Source of the DNA: Sequoia sempervirens
Taxonomy: Eukaryota; Streptophyta; Pinopsida; Cupressales; Cupressaceae
Reading direction: 5' to 3'
DNA length: 64,000 bases
Assembly: GCA_007258455.2 (NCBI GenBank)
Contig: VDFB02000001.1
Coordinates: 15,149,747 to 15,213,746, forward strand
A model generated the notes under the pieces. The model saw only the letters and a program-made list of their open reading frames with translations, was not told the origin of the DNA and ran no database searches. The position numbers and the translations under genes were made by a program. The first letter of the stretch is position 1. Every line of letters begins with the position of its first letter. Shown here piece by piece: positions 35,575 through 48,540 of the stretch.

Positions 35575-37744
35575 TGTTGATGGTGCCAAGTTGACCCACA
35601 ACGTCCAGGTAAGATAAAAGTGAAATATCTCACCTCTCTTGAAAAAGATAATCAACAATCAAACTGATCACCTCCCAAGGTCTTTGATGTTGGTTCACAA
35701 CGTTTTTGTTTCACAAAGTGGTCAATATGGTTGTAATGTTCAAGGGGTCTACTAGTTTTGAGCTTCTAGATCTTTATAAGATCAAACATATATTTAAACC
35801 TACTTTAACTAGTGGTTTTAAAGAAACAGAAAAAAAATATTAAAGCTTTTAAACTGAAGAGAATGTTGATTCATTCAACTAATCATACTTGTTACCTTCC
35901 AAGGAATTCTTAAACTAAAACTATAGAATAAAATTAACTTGTGATTAATACACAGTTTCATTCATTCATAGTGCAAACTTTAACAATAGATTGCAAATCA
36001 TCATTCAAAAAAACATAAAATAAAATTTCATTCCTTAAAAGCTTTTCAAATTAAATGAATAACCCAAAATAAATGCCATTTTGAAGCACAATATGAAGTA
36101 GATTTAAATCTGGCTGCTTCTACTATTGGTGAAATAGATAAACAACATTTAAAAATCTCGCAAGATCACCAGTGTACAGAAACCTCATGTCTTCAAATTA
36201 TATCCATCTATACTAAGAAAATCTGGAAGATACATCACCTCCTGCTGCTAAACTTAACTCCTACTCTATTTCTGCTCTCAAGTTTTTTTTATCTACCTTC
36301 TAACCCTAACTGCTAATTCTTAACCAGAAAGAAGAAGATAAAGAAGAAAAAAATCTCCCTCCATGGCCAAAGAGGTGAGAATGTCATATTTATACACGCG
36401 TGTCCAAAATGAGTCGGCCCCGTTTTATCGTTTACAAAATAAGTCAATCATGGTCAATCATAAATGCATATACTTTGTTTGTGTCAGCGAGAGATCATTC
36501 TCGAGCATGGTCTCCAAATATTTTACAACCATCATCATTAACTCAGAGCCTTCGTGCCCACCATTAAGACCACATGTTTCATCCTCGACCTCAAAAACTG
36601 CTCCCGCAAAGCTACTTTGAATATTCCAGGGGTATTTTCATTCATGTCCACCTACTCTTGCCAGTGAATATACCATTCGTCATTAAGACTTGCGACCTCC
36701 TCCCTTTATGCTTTCCTCTCAACCTAGAACCTTTCTGTGGGTTGATCTTCTTGTGAACCTAGATCAGATGTTCCCAACATGCTTTAATCATGCAAAACAA
36801 TGCCTTCATTAGTCCTATAAAGCATAGAAAATATCATCATTCATCCTAACTTTCATATATCTTTCATTTAATTATACTGAGCAAAAAGAGACTCAACTCT
36901 GGTGGAGGTGGAACCAAATCAGAACTAGAAACATACTTACCTTTACTACCGATGGGGGCAGAGCCAAAATAAAATTGGAACCAAGACGGGAGTCGAAAAG
37001 GGAACAAAACATGGAAATAACCAACATTTCCAAGTTTAGCCCACATTTCGGCTCTGCGTCCACAAAAGAAAACAAATCGGGGACCATAGTAGGGCGAGGG
37101 TGGAGTTGGAACCAAATGAGGAAAGTGAATTTGGTTATAACTCCATATCCCAAATCCTTCCTGAACTTGGCCCCGCAAAAGAGACCAAACACAAGGAACA
37201 AAACACGAAAACAAACACAAACGGGATCGGAGAAAAAACTAATCTCAAGCAAACTGCAACAGGGGTGAAAGCGGAACAAAAACCTAACCCTGAACTTTCT
37301 CCAAATTCTAGGTTCAATTTCCATCCTAGCTCCACCTCTGACAACACACAAAAATGATGAAAAAAGGATGAAGGAAACAGGGAAGAAAACACCCCATGAC
37401 CAAACAATTAGAAAAAAAAGGAAAAACAAATGAGTTTGGTGGAACTGGGACTAGAATGGAACTAGAACCTGGAACTTCAAAAAAGTTCCACAGTTTAGTT
37501 TTGGTCCATGTTCTGTGTTCACAAAACAAAAGATGACAAACAAACAAAACAAAGGAAACCAGCGGAACCGGAACCGGGAACCTAAAAAAGTTTGAGAGTT
37601 CAATTTTGATCTACGTTTCATGTCCTCTAGAACAAAATAGAAAACACCTAAGGTAGAAAATAAAAGGAAAAAGGAAACATAATAGAAAAAAGGGGGGCCT
37701 ATTTTAAACAAGTTTAAAATGGGGTGGTTATGCAAGCCATAATA
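35575..37744 (-). repeat. GyB 5' LTR (copy B), 2170 bp
   Basis: Collinear with copy A (16810-19087). On minus it begins TATTATGGCTTGCATAACC (the first G of TGTTATG is mutated) and ends CCATCAACA. The right border is fixed by the duplication GTATC at 37745. TATA box at 36385-36395. Long open frames between 36864 and 37735 are counterparts of those in LTR A and are low-complexity LTR text. Confidence 0.85.
36385..36395 (-). promoter_or_regulatory. TATA box of GyB LTR B
   Basis: Minus-strand GTATAAATATG in the 5' LTR, conserved with LTR A at 17622-17632. Confidence 0.55.
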
Positions 37745-37749
37745 GTATC
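37745..37749. other. Right target-site duplication of GyB (GTATC)
   Basis: Matches 16805-16809. The S1 integrase text continues from here. Confidence 0.85.
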
Positions 37750-38070
37750 CTTAGAGGGTATCACAACAGATGATGAATACAGAGTTTCTCGACTGTAGGA
37801 ACTGGAACTACTTGATGAGAAGAGACAACGAGCAGTTGATCATTTGAAAGCATATCAACCGATGATGTCTCACAACTATAATCACAGAGTCAAGCCATGT
37901 ACCTTTCAAGTTGGTGATCTTGTTCTGAAGGAGAACCATTCAATCAACAAGATAGAGATAAGAATGGTAAGTTTGAACCAAATTGGCTGGGTCCTTACGT
38001 GGTCATCGCTATATACGAGGTGTTGTCATAATAGTGGTTTACAATTCCTGAGAGGAACGAATTTTTGCTG
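37750..38070 (+). pseudogene. S1 integrase C-terminal domain (resumed)
   Basis: Plus-strand LLDEKRQRAVDHLKAYQ, then FQVGDLVLKENHSI: the integrase C-terminal module (V-G-D-L-V-L), the expected continuation of the S1 integrase cut at 16804. A frameshift near 37960 is followed by NWLGPYVV-like text in another frame. This shows S1 and this piece were one gene before GyB landed. Confidence 0.85.
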
Positions 38071-41000
38071 AAATCACATCTTTTTAGAAAATATAATGAT
38101 TTAAGCCTTAAAAAGTTCCATTTTAAGGATTTCAATTGAAGAGGGTTTGATCAAATCACCTTAGATCAAAACCCCTTGGATAGAACCTCGCTAGTTTTAA
38201 ACCATACCTATAAATGTGTCTCCTTTACACCTATCAAAATGTTGATAAAAAATCAATTTTGATTTAGCTTTTGGGGGATCAAATGAATTCATTTAAAATT
38301 TATTTCAAATGATTATGGTATTCCTTAGAACAAGCTATCCAATGAATATAATTTTAATATGTTTTGGTTTTGTTATGTATTTGTTTTTTAAGTTTTATTA
38401 AACATAGGTTTTTCATTGAAAATGAATTTCTTTGTTATTCACATGTGGAAAAATAGAAGATTAGCAAAAAAAAAAATTGAAAAATATGAGTGCACCAGAT
38501 ATTGAAGTCCTTGATCCAATCAAAAAAATTAAATTAAATGTTGACATATATAAAAAAAGTTACGCGTTATACGGTCGCGCTATGTCTGAATTGTAATTTT
38601 TTTGACTTTGAAACTTGATTAAGAAAAAAATATTCAATAAAAAACTATCTAACCAAGTGGAAGCACTAGATATCAGAGTTACAAATCTAAATTTGAAAGA
38701 ATTGGAATTTTATCCTTCACGGAAAAAAATTTATGTGTTATATGATGTGCGTCACTTTTTAAAAATGTTGTTTTCTGAAAAGAATCAATTTTCATGGGAG
38801 ATGGAAAAAGAAGTGAAGTTTGATTCCAAAAATTTTGAAAAAAATATTTTTAGAATCTACAGACAAAATTTGATGAGACTCTAGTTTGCACCATCTTCAA
38901 ATTCCTCACAGTTTAGCCGCTATAGGTGCCCGAATGTGAAGATTTAGTTAAAAATAATAATTTCAGTGTCCAGTTTGGCCAAAAATTGTAAACCACTATT
39001 ATGGGATCACGACCAAAACCAGAAGGGGACCTATTTAACGAACCTATCAACAACATGCACCTGAAAAAGTATTATGTCTAAAACAATTATCATCATCCAT
39101 AAATTTCCTAAGAAATCACAAAAAGAGCAGAAAATGTCCTAAAAAAATCACAAAAACAACAGATAAATGTCTTGAAAATTTCACAAAATAGTAGAAAAAT
39201 TCCTAAAAAAATCACAAAATAGCAAAAAAAGTCCTTAAAAAACCTTAAAAAAATAAAATAAAATAAAATAAAGAATAAATTAGGAAAATGCAATAAAAAC
39301 AAATAGTGAAAATTTGGCAAACAAACGCTATTTGTAGCTCTCCATCTATTAGTTCATGTTCTACACTTAGCTTCTCAACCTTCATTTTATGCATCTTTCC
39401 ATCATCTTAGGGTCATACCAACATCATGTGGTCATCATTTCCTAGAGCGATAACATCTTACCATGGCTTGATCATTGTACATATTCATTTCAGCAAGTTG
39501 TGTCAATAATGGGGGGAAAACATTGACATACTAGGGGCAACCAACTTTTAGGTTTTACCAAAATAGCTAGACAAGACATAAAATCCAATCATGTGAACAA
39601 ACAATTAAAGCACATGAACAACTATCCAATCATTGATCCATATCACAACAATTTTCAACTAAATACCATATCATGACTCATATCTAGATGATCTAAAATC
39701 TAAATAATGTTTGAAATAATAGTATTATATTTTGAACAATGGTTGTTTGATTTTTTGATATCATCTCTTTGGAGCACACTCAATGATGTACTGAATTAGA
39801 GTGGTGAGGAAAGAGGATGATTTTTCTTTGTCTATTGTCTTGAGGTTAACTATCAATTTGGTGCAAATATGTCGCGAGACATTATTTCCAAACCATATCA
39901 TCGATGATAGTTCCACATTTGCATCATAAATTGGTTATTCTTTGTCTATTTATGCAAGAAATGCTCAAGTCATCTTGGTTCAATTATACCTTGATGCTTG
40001 TGTTCACTTGCTATATCAAAAACCATGAAAGTTGTACTCAGATCATCATTGGTGTTAATTTCCCCTTTGGTGCTTGTACATACTTCCAGCATTTTAAAAT
40101 GCTCTATGATTATTCAAGAAAGCTAACACAAGGCTCAACAAATGGTTGGTTTCATTTCATTGCATTGCATTTAGGTCATTATACATATCTACATATGGGA
40201 TTTTTATTAGAGTTTTACAAATGTTGAACACAAACATCAATGGTTGTCATGTCTATTTGGACTATTTGTGGAGGACATTTGGAAATTTGTTTCATTACCA
40301 TCTTCCATCTTCATCCTCATTTCCTTAATCATTATCATTTCATCTAGGTCTTATACATATCATATAGTTTATCATTTATCATTCATTTTCATATAATTTA
40401 AGTACTTTATCATTTAGTTATCCATCATTATGCATTATCATTTCATTTGGCATTTTTCATATCATATAGTTTCATTGTATGCCATTGATCATTCTCATAT
40501 CATTCATTTTCAATGATCTGATCTATTTATCTGACGACGATTTTATTTATTAATATTTATTTATTTAACTGACATTTTATTATTTCATGCGTTATTTATT
40601 CCATCTGATTTATTTTTATTTATTTTCATTATTATTTTATCATTATGCTATTACATTATACATTTCATCTCATTGTTACACTCATCTATCATTTTCATCT
40701 CATGTCATTTTTTGCATAACATTTGATCCATCTCACATATCATTTTATATCATTTCCCAATTCATATGCATATTACAAATTCATGATGCATCTCATATAC
40801 ACAATCTCCATTTTCCATCACATCATTATTTCTTGCATTTGAAAAATTCAAAAACTAAAATTTGATACATATTACATTTCCACATCATTTCCAAAACATA
40901 CATTTTCATAACATTTCATATCATATATGATATCATTTCAACACGTTGCATTTTTATCATCATCATCCACTTGCATGACATCATTAGTACACATCATAAA

Positions 41001-41650
41001 TCATTTTTCATCATCATCATATAAACATCATATACAATCATCCTACCTATCATGTTGGTCATCAAATCATTAAAGTGCATATCAAAATCCATATCACATC
41101 ATGCAGAAATACATGCATATCACATCATCATATCATAAATGCACATCACATCATAAAAAACCATCATTGCTACATATCATCGCTCATCAAAAATAATACG
41201 AATGTCCAATGTCCAATGAAGCTAAAAATTCCAAAGAGAGATATAGGAGATCTGACCAAAATAACATACACGCTTCAAAAATAATATACATTGTGATGTG
41301 TGAATGAACCAATAACGAGTCTCATAACTCTAACTACTAGTGCCCCCTAATGGACCTGGCCTATGTGGTGGAAGTTCGACGCCTCTTGCACCTCCTGCCC
41401 CAAGATTTATGTGTGGTCCCGACACACCTCAACTATGTAAAGGTCAATCAAAATCTCTCTATCTATCAAATGACTCATATCATGTGATTTATCTATAAAT
41501 GCCTCATATCATGCAATCATGCCCTCTATCTTTCAGAATCTTAAATCAATCTATCAATCCTCATTTACTATTTGTTTTTTTATTTCAATGAAAGCAAATT
41601 TATTAAACATCAAATCAAATCTTTACTATCTATCTTCATCAAGATGGATT
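38071..41650 (+). other. 3' non-coding region after S1 integrase
   Basis: No recognised gene. 38071-38400 is a typical post-integrase spacer. 38615-38884 is an 89-codon open frame without a recognisable domain. 39100-39260 is a degenerate tandem repeat built on CCTAAAAAAATCACAAAA. 40340-41180 is CAT-rich (TCATTTCATATCAT), like the 3' regions of the minus elements at 57-60 kb read on their sense strand. About 41590-41650 matches the 50-bp repeats at 58005-58145 inverted. No LTR of the D family closes S1 here. Confidence 0.6.
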
Positions 41651-42684
41651 TGTAGACATGCAAAATTATCATCATGCATTTAATTAGGTCCATTCATCAA
41701 GTAAACCAAGTTCACATTCATCCACTCATAAAATTAATCAAGTTCATTAAATCCATTCATTAGGAAAATCAGGTTCATTTAATTCAATCTCTAAGGATTA
41801 TCCACTTAAATTGAATAAATTAACTTTATTTAATTTAAGCCTATCATACCCTCTTTGATTAAATAAATCAAAACTTTATTTAATTAAATCTCAAAATTCA
41901 TATTTCTCCCCCTTGATTTAAATAAATCAAAATATTCAAGTCAAATGGGTCAAAATCAACTAAACATCATCTAAGCTGATCTAATCCTGATTAACCTAAC
42001 CTAACCACCCATCACATCCTCTAGCTTTTCTGACTTGCACCAATAAATCATTTTAATTCATTTATATATTCATCATTTTCTTTCAACTTGGCATAAAAAA
42101 TGGAATATTCTCTCAAGTTTGAAAATGAAGACAAGTTGACTTGCCCCTTCCAACATTGCAATGACTTCTCTCTTTCATGTCCCCCTCTCAACATTTAATT
42201 CACAATTTCAAATTTGAATCTCCCCCTCTTTGGCATATTGGCCAAAACTTGCACATTCCTCAACCTATCATAACGTGACAAGTGGCCTCATCTCATTGGT
42301 CCAATAATTATCCCACATTGCTCTATTTTGAGCTCTCTTCCAATTTGAAAATCTATAAATAAAGGGATGATTCTTCATCAAATCATCCACAAATCTTATG
42401 CAAAGTCACTCTCTTCACATTGAGAGCTGATTTTGTCCACTCCATCTTCATAGCATTTTCATATCATGGAGCTTAGCAAAGGATTGGGAAAGGGCTTCTT
42501 TCCATAGAAGCACCAATCCACTATGAGATAAAGTTTTGATTATGTTTTTATATGCTTACAATTTAGTGGTCTTTGCTCTATTTAGTTTTCATATTTTAGC
42601 ATAGTCAAGTATTTCATAGGAATCTTAGATTGGATTATTTTGAATGGACTAACAGCTAACTGTGGTCATTGTTTGAAGTAAGGT
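41651..42684 (+). repeat. C1: LTR of a second gypsy-type family
   Basis: Starts TGTAGACATGCAAAATTA and is collinear with C2 (58228-59131, inverted) and, more distantly, C3 (60324-61240). The region with GCTTAGCAAAGGATTGGGAAAGGG is shared by all three. TATA box CTATAAATAAAG at 42353-42364. The 3' border is uncertain: a CA occurs at about 42667, yet similarity to C2 runs on to about 42684. There is no polypurine tract at its left, so it may be a solo or truncated LTR. Confidence 0.75.
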
Positions 42685-44200
42685 TGATTTAAGGTTTACA
42701 TATGGCACTAGAAGGAGGGATGATTCACAGTTCTTATAATTTCTTTAGTCAGAGTTATTTCTTGTGTAGACAATACTCTCATAAAATTTCCAGTTAAATC
42801 TTCTACTCCACTTTTGTTGCAAAATATGCAAATAATTTGTCTATGCTTCCATGTTTTGTAAGAGAAAATGAATCATGCATTACTAATGATGAATACCTCA
42901 TAGGCATATTTACTAGTACAGTTACACAGGATTTTGTAATAAGAAACCTTATCTTTTAAGTGTTTTCTGATTTATTTTATTTGTTCTTCTAAATGCTAAA
43001 TCAAGATGGAAACATAGTTATCCTTGATAGTCATTCATGAAAAGGATGCAAATTGATTGTTTTGTTAGGGCTGTCTTATTATCTTCATCTTGAACACCTA
43101 GTTTAGCTCTGTAGTCAAGAAGCATTTATCAAATTTTTTCCTCAGTCGCTGGAGAAGTGACGTTAAGAGTAGTCCATCCATCTTCATTTGAAGTATGTAC
43201 CAACTATTTCTGTTGTTTCTCATTAGAATTGTTGAGCAAACATTTTGAGATCTCTATTTCAATATCTTCAATGTTAGTAAACCATAGAGTAGTGTTTAGG
43301 ACCTCCTGTCTAATAAAATGTCTAATGCCTTTTAACACACTCATCTTGTGAATATCCTATAATTGAAGAAGACTTTTCTTTCAGGAATTTTGGTGCAGGC
43401 GAGGAGATGCAAGCAAAGTTGTGGAATTTTGTTTTACACCTACCAATGGAATTTTCTTGAAAGCACCTAAAGCCTCTTCATTGAGTCCCTACTGTGATAA
43501 GTCGTCTCTTTAGGAATTCTGTCAAACAGTTCATGTGTCTTGTCTATGCTTTCACATAATACAGTTGCTTCAAAGTTTTTAAAGCCTTTTCAATGAATAG
43601 CAGTCTACACATTCCAAGAGACCACATCCTCATGAGGCATTTGATCAAAATATTTCACATGCCTTATCTATATCTCATTGTCAATAGTTCAAGTTCCCTC
43701 TCTATGCTCCCCTAGATTGGCCAAATCTTGCATTGGGCCTCAAGACCAACATCCTCCCAATGTATATGTGCAGGCCTAGGCGTGGCTTTGCATCAACCAG
43801 CTGCGTTAAGTTTGAAAGCCCCTCAAAAGACATTTAGGAGAAATGAATATGGATAAGAGACAAAGGAAATACAATCTCAGGTCTATGCATCTACCTACCC
43901 CATGTACATTGTATAAACCTACAGATGCTTCTTGTGGTAGAAAAGGCCACAGTCAGAGACTGTGAAGGAATCATTAGGCGACAATGCCTTATTCACATTT
44001 ACTTTTATCATATTTTAGCTTTCAACATTTAATCTGTTTGATGCATATCAAATAAATGTTACAAACCATGAAATTTTCTAAAGCCTTTTCAGCAAATCCA
44101 ATCTGGTATGGTAGTTGCTCACCAAATTAAATGGTCATCATTATCTTTCAAGATTTAGCGCAATCTGGTGAAAGGAAATGAGTTCATATTTTAATGGCTA
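42685..44200. other. Unassigned sequence
   Basis: No coding domain, RNA gene or repeat partner recognised in the window. A short GGCACTAGAAGGAGGG at about 42703 resembles the GyB post-LTR sequence at 35552-35574. It ends at the assembly gap. Confidence 0.5.
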
Positions 44201-44300
44201 NNNNNNNNNNNNNNNNNNNNNNNNNNNNNNNNNNNNNNNNNNNNNNNNNNNNNNNNNNNNNNNNNNNNNNNNNNNNNNNNNNNNNNNNNNNNNNNNNNNN
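44201..44300. other. Assembly gap (100 N)
   Basis: Exactly 100 N, of unknown true length. It may hide the upstream exons of the G2 gene or an element border. Confidence 0.99.
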
Positions 44301-44329
44301 GCCTCTTGTGACCTTATGACCAATTCAAG

Positions 44330-46430
44330 AACCCTTGTTTAAGCCTACACATGCTTAATAATCCTTAATATTTTTCTGCCCCAAAACTTCACCCACTTTT
44401 AGTCTCTAAAACCTTAATTTTCCATTAAAAAACCACACTTCTCTCAACTAGGGTTTCATGCCCAAACATACACATGACCTCCCCAGTTCTTGCAAACCTT
44501 AAAACACATAAAAACCCACTATATCTCACTAAAACCAATTGGTTCTAGCTTTCTTAAAAAAAAATTCTTTAATCTGCTACTTCAACCCATGCCTTTTAGG
44601 CCTGAATTCATGCATTATATACTTGCTTGTGATTTGAATTATCATTAATGAAATTATATATTAACTTATATGTTTATCTTATTTTTGTCTTGTAGGAGTA
44701 GGTTTTGGAACACTTGAAGGAGTAGGTGTTGAAACACCTTAGGGAGGAGGTGTCGAAACATGTGAAGGAGATAAAGAAAAAGAGATGCCTAAAGAGGTAT
44801 GTGTTTATTTTATTTTGTGTTTGGTAAATATGTTCCCATTACTGACAATTGTATGCTAACTTTTATCAATTTTATTTTTTGTTCACATATATAGATTGAC
44901 ATTAGAAAAGTTGGTATGATTGGTTCTTTGAGAGGGGCATATTCTACAACTCATGATGGTTTGAAGAGACATATATATGAGGTAATCAAGATTTCAATTT
45001 TAGAGTTCAATTATAATTCAATATATATTGATTTTGATGTTAATTATTCAATTTTAAATGATATAATATAACTAATCTAAATTTTGGTTTGAATTTTTCT
45101 TGTGCAGTTACCTTCAGAGCCAAAGAGTGCTTCAAAGAGGCTCCATTTTGATGATCCACCAGTAGTTTAGGATGAGATAGAAATTTTGGCATGTATATTT
45201 TGAATAGATATCAAGATGGCATATGCCAAAATTTCTAAAAAATTGTTTGAGTTGGCGTTGATGCCATTTTTGTATATGGACATACACTTGATTATTGAAT
45301 AATTTGATAGATAGAAGTTGAGAATCAAAATAATTTGTTCATGTGTATGTTTAAACTATTCAAAAATTTAATCTTGAGCAATGGTTAAATATCAATGTAC
45401 AATAGCATAAAAAATAATGGTTATATTATATAGTGGACAATAAAAAATAATGAATAATGGTTAAATTATATAGTTTAAACAAATTTGAAGATAAGAAATG
45501 GTAAATTTTAACATTTTAACTTTAAAATTTAAATACACAAATTCCATTTTCTCACACTACATATTTCATATTGCATTATCATTACATATTGAAATTCAAA
45601 AAATATCATAGTTTTATGTTGATAAACATGCCAAAGTGATGCAGAGTAGGGTGGAAAACTCTCAACAAAAAAATACCCTTTAATCTTCCTTCCAAACAAA
45701 AAACACCATTGGATAGTCATGACTAGGGTACATAAGAACTAAATCAACAATCATCTTCCAATGAAACACTCACCAACACTCCAAAACTCAAAACCCTCAC
45801 TTTTGACAAGTTTCAAAGGGGGTTTACTAAAAAACTCACCTCCAGACCTCTCCCCACTATTTCAATGCATCCAAAACCTTCAAATATGTCTTCCCTTGCT
45901 TAATTAACTCTTACAAAGTGCTACCCCAAGTGTTTTCCATCACTACCTACTCTTAACCTCCAAATTTCACTCAAAACACATTCTTGACAACTATGCATCG
46001 TGCCCAAACCCCCCAAATGGCCACCCCTACTCTTGTAATCATGCACACATGCCCCCTACACCTAATTATGCCATTCCACCAAGTTAAAATAGAATACAAT
46101 CAGTGGAAAAGACATTTGATGGAAATTTCCACGTTGCCCCTATGGAAAAAGCATGAATTTAGGTCTAGGAAGTATAGCTTGAAGTAGCAGATTAAAGCAA
46201 TAGTTTGGAAGAAGGTTAGAACCTAGTTTTTTTAGTGTTATCAAGTGGAGTTTGATGTGATAGAAGGTCTGCAAAGGTATGGCAGGTCATTTGGATGTTT
46301 GGGCTTGAAGCCCTAGTTGAACAAAGAGTGAAAATGGGTGAAATTGAGAGGTTTTAAGAAGGAAATGTGTGAGAAATTTGGGGGTAGCATAATTTTAAGG
46401 TGAATTAAGTTTGTGTAGGGTGGAATACGA
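44330..46430. repeat. Inverted repeat pair flanking the G2 gene
   Basis: 44380-44600 and, inverted, about 46180-46400 share blocks such as CAACTAGGG(T/C)TTCA(T/A)GCCCAAACAT and TTTAATCTGCTACTTCAA. The two arms enclose the G2 exons. Identity is moderate with several indels. Confidence 0.55.
44696..45170 (+). pseudogene. G2: last three exons of the G1-type gene
   Basis: Exons 44696-44796, 44895-44981 and 45108-45170, with acceptors CTTGTAG, TATATAG and TTGTGCAG and donors GTATGTG and GTAATCA. They are homologous to the G1 exons 30992-30843, 30741-30655 and 30528-30467, with the same phase and the same 87-nt middle exon. Protein signatures are GTLEGVGVETP, VGMIGSLRGAYS and RLHFDDPPVV-stop. One stop lies in the first exon (about 44740); the last two exons are intact. 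Upstream exons are not seen (gap at 44201). The 3' flank to about 45420 also matches that of G1. Confidence 0.75.
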
Positions 46431-47295
46431 ATGTTTGAAAATATTTTGAGATTGAATTAAGTTTGGAGATGGGTTTTTCAATAAACACCTGCTTATTTGG
46501 TGAAAAATTAGGGTTTCATGAAAGAGGGTCTTAGCAAGTGAGTTTTGACTCAATGGTTGAAGAATTTGTGGTTTTGGAGGTATTTTGAGGACTATACAAT
46601 GGTATTTTGAGTGGGAAGGAAGATTTAAGGAGAGTTCCTTTGTTAAAGTGGGCTAATTGAGCCCCTTTTCGAACATTCAAGGTTAGTTTGATGGTATCAT
46701 TCCAAAGTAAGTACTTGTGATTCTATGATATGTTTAAAATTTCCCTAATTGATTCCTAAAATGGTAGTTTTTTTTAGCTTTGAGTGGTCTCTTCAAAGTT
46801 GTGAGAGGAAAACCTAGGTTGCACACCTACAAGATTGAACAGTGAAGTTGAGAAGAGTCACCCTTGTTAGGGTTTGAAGGTTGGAAGTTTGATTTCTTCA
46901 AGTGATTTTGAGTTTGTATAGTTGTGTACCTCCATTTCATTGCATCACATAGGACCTTATTCATGACCAAAAACATTAAGACACCCTAAGTAGTAACTGG
47001 TGTAGGGGCACTAAGAGCATTTTATGCAAATGTTGACAATTGAGGTCTTTTGGTTGTTTAGGGGTATTTGAATCATTTTTTTCAAACAATAAGGTAATTT
47101 AGACCATTTAATGATGTAAGGAGTCCTTTAATAGGTCTTTATGTGGTTGGAAGGTCTAAGTTGCAAAATATTGCAAAAACTACAAAATTGTGTAAAAGTT
47201 GTCAAATGGTGGAAATTCAAGATTCATCTTATTGTAGTTCATGGAGAAAGTAGTTAGAAGTTATTTAGTCATGTTTAGGCATGGTCCTTTTTCCT
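45171..47295. other. G2 3' flank and unassigned sequence
   Basis: 45171-45430 matches the 3' flank of the G1 gene (GCCATTTTTGTATATGGACA and following). The rest, apart from the inverted-repeat arm near 46180-46400, has no recognised gene; short open frames have no domain. Confidence 0.5.
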
Positions 47296-47299
47296 ACCC

Positions 47300-48530
47300 A
47301 AACATGTTGAATCACTCCGAGCTACGTTTAATCGACTGAATCCCTTAAGAGTTTTAAGTGGAAAATGGCTGCAAAATTTAGCATGACATTACTCAGACAC
47401 CGTGTCACTTAGAAAATTCACATCTAAGCCTATGAGATCATGTTTATCCCCTCTAAAATAACCTCTCTCAGTTTTCACTATCTTGGAGGGTTTTTCCAAT
47501 GGCAGCGAGATTTCCCTTGGGGAAAAAGTTGCAAAGTGGTGCAACTTTTGTTCTGTAACTTGTGTGACCAAAATAATTGTTCCAATGCATATGAGTGGGT
47601 ATTTTTAAGCTAGGAATGGTCCTTTTTCACACCCAAATGTGTTGAATCGCTCTGAGCTATGTTCAATTGACTAAATCCGAGAAGAGTCTGAAGTGTAAAA
47701 TGGCTGCAAACTTCAGCATGATGTTACTCAGACACCATGACACTTATAAAATTATTATATGAGCCTATGAGATTGTGTTGAGCCCCTTTATAATAACCTC
47801 TCTAATTTTTTTCTATCTCAAAGGCATTCTCTTATGGTGGTGAGATTTCTCTTGGGGAAAAAGTTGTCAAATGCAAGTAGTGCAAAGTTGCAAAGTGGTG
47901 CAACTTTCATTTTGGAACTTGTGTGACAAAAATAACTATTCCAACGTGTCTGAGTGGGTAATTTTATGCTAGGAATGGTCCTCTTTTTTACCCAAACAGG
48001 TCGAATCACTCTGACTTACATTCAACCTGTTGAATCCCTTAAGAGTCTGAAGTGCAAAATGGCTGTAAACTTCAGTATGACGTTACTTAGACACTATGAT
48101 GCTTAGAAACTTCTTGTCTAAGCCTATGAGATCATGTTGATCCCATCTACAATAATCTCTCTCGATTTTTTCTATCTTGGAGGCGTTTTCCTGTGGCTGA
48201 AAGATTTCACTTAGGGAAAAAAGTTATCAAATTCAAGTAGTGCAAAGTGGTGCAACTTTCATTTAGAAAATCGTGTGACCAAAATAACCATTCCAATGCG
48301 TTTGAGTGGGTATTTTTATGCTAGGAGTGGTCCTCTTTCACACCCAAATATGCCGAATCACTCCGAGCTACATGCAACTGGCTGAATCCCTTAAGAGTCT
48401 GAAGTGCAAAATGGCTACAAACTTTAGTATGAAGTTACTTGGACACCATGATGCTTAGAAACTTCTCATTTGAGCCTATGAGATCATGTTGATCCCCTCT
48501 ACAATAACCTCTCTCGGTTTTCGCTTGGAA
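47300..48530. repeat. Tandem array related to 26225-27330, inverted
   Basis: About four units, anchor CCCTTAAGAGTCTGAAGTGC at about 47342, 47677, 48036 and 48388 (periods about 335-359). Each contains GAATCACTC(T/C)GA and AAAGTGGTGCAACTTT, matching the G1 array on the opposite strand. It is more diverged between units than the G1 array. Confidence 0.8.
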
Positions 48531-48540
48531 GGAAAATAAG

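Larger units (their letters stand above)
16810..37744 (-). mobile_element. GyB: minus-strand Ty3/gypsy element nested in S1
   Basis: Two LTRs in direct orientation (16810-19087 and 35575-37744) bound a minus-strand gag, protease, extra RNase H, RT, RNase H, integrase order. A perfect 5-bp duplication GTATC flanks it, and removing it rejoins the S1 integrase reading. Its own body is split after protease by the 8.8-kb element G1. Without G1 the element is about 12.1 kb. All coding parts contain stops or shifts. Confidence 0.9.

Noticed and set aside
38615..38884. 89-codon plus-strand frame
   Set aside because: No recognisable domain, AT-rich context, no homologous copy in the window to test conservation.
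43755..43780. GTATATGTGCAGGCC as a G2 left terminus
   Set aside because: The match ends after about 10 bases, there is no subterminal repeat, and no partner end.
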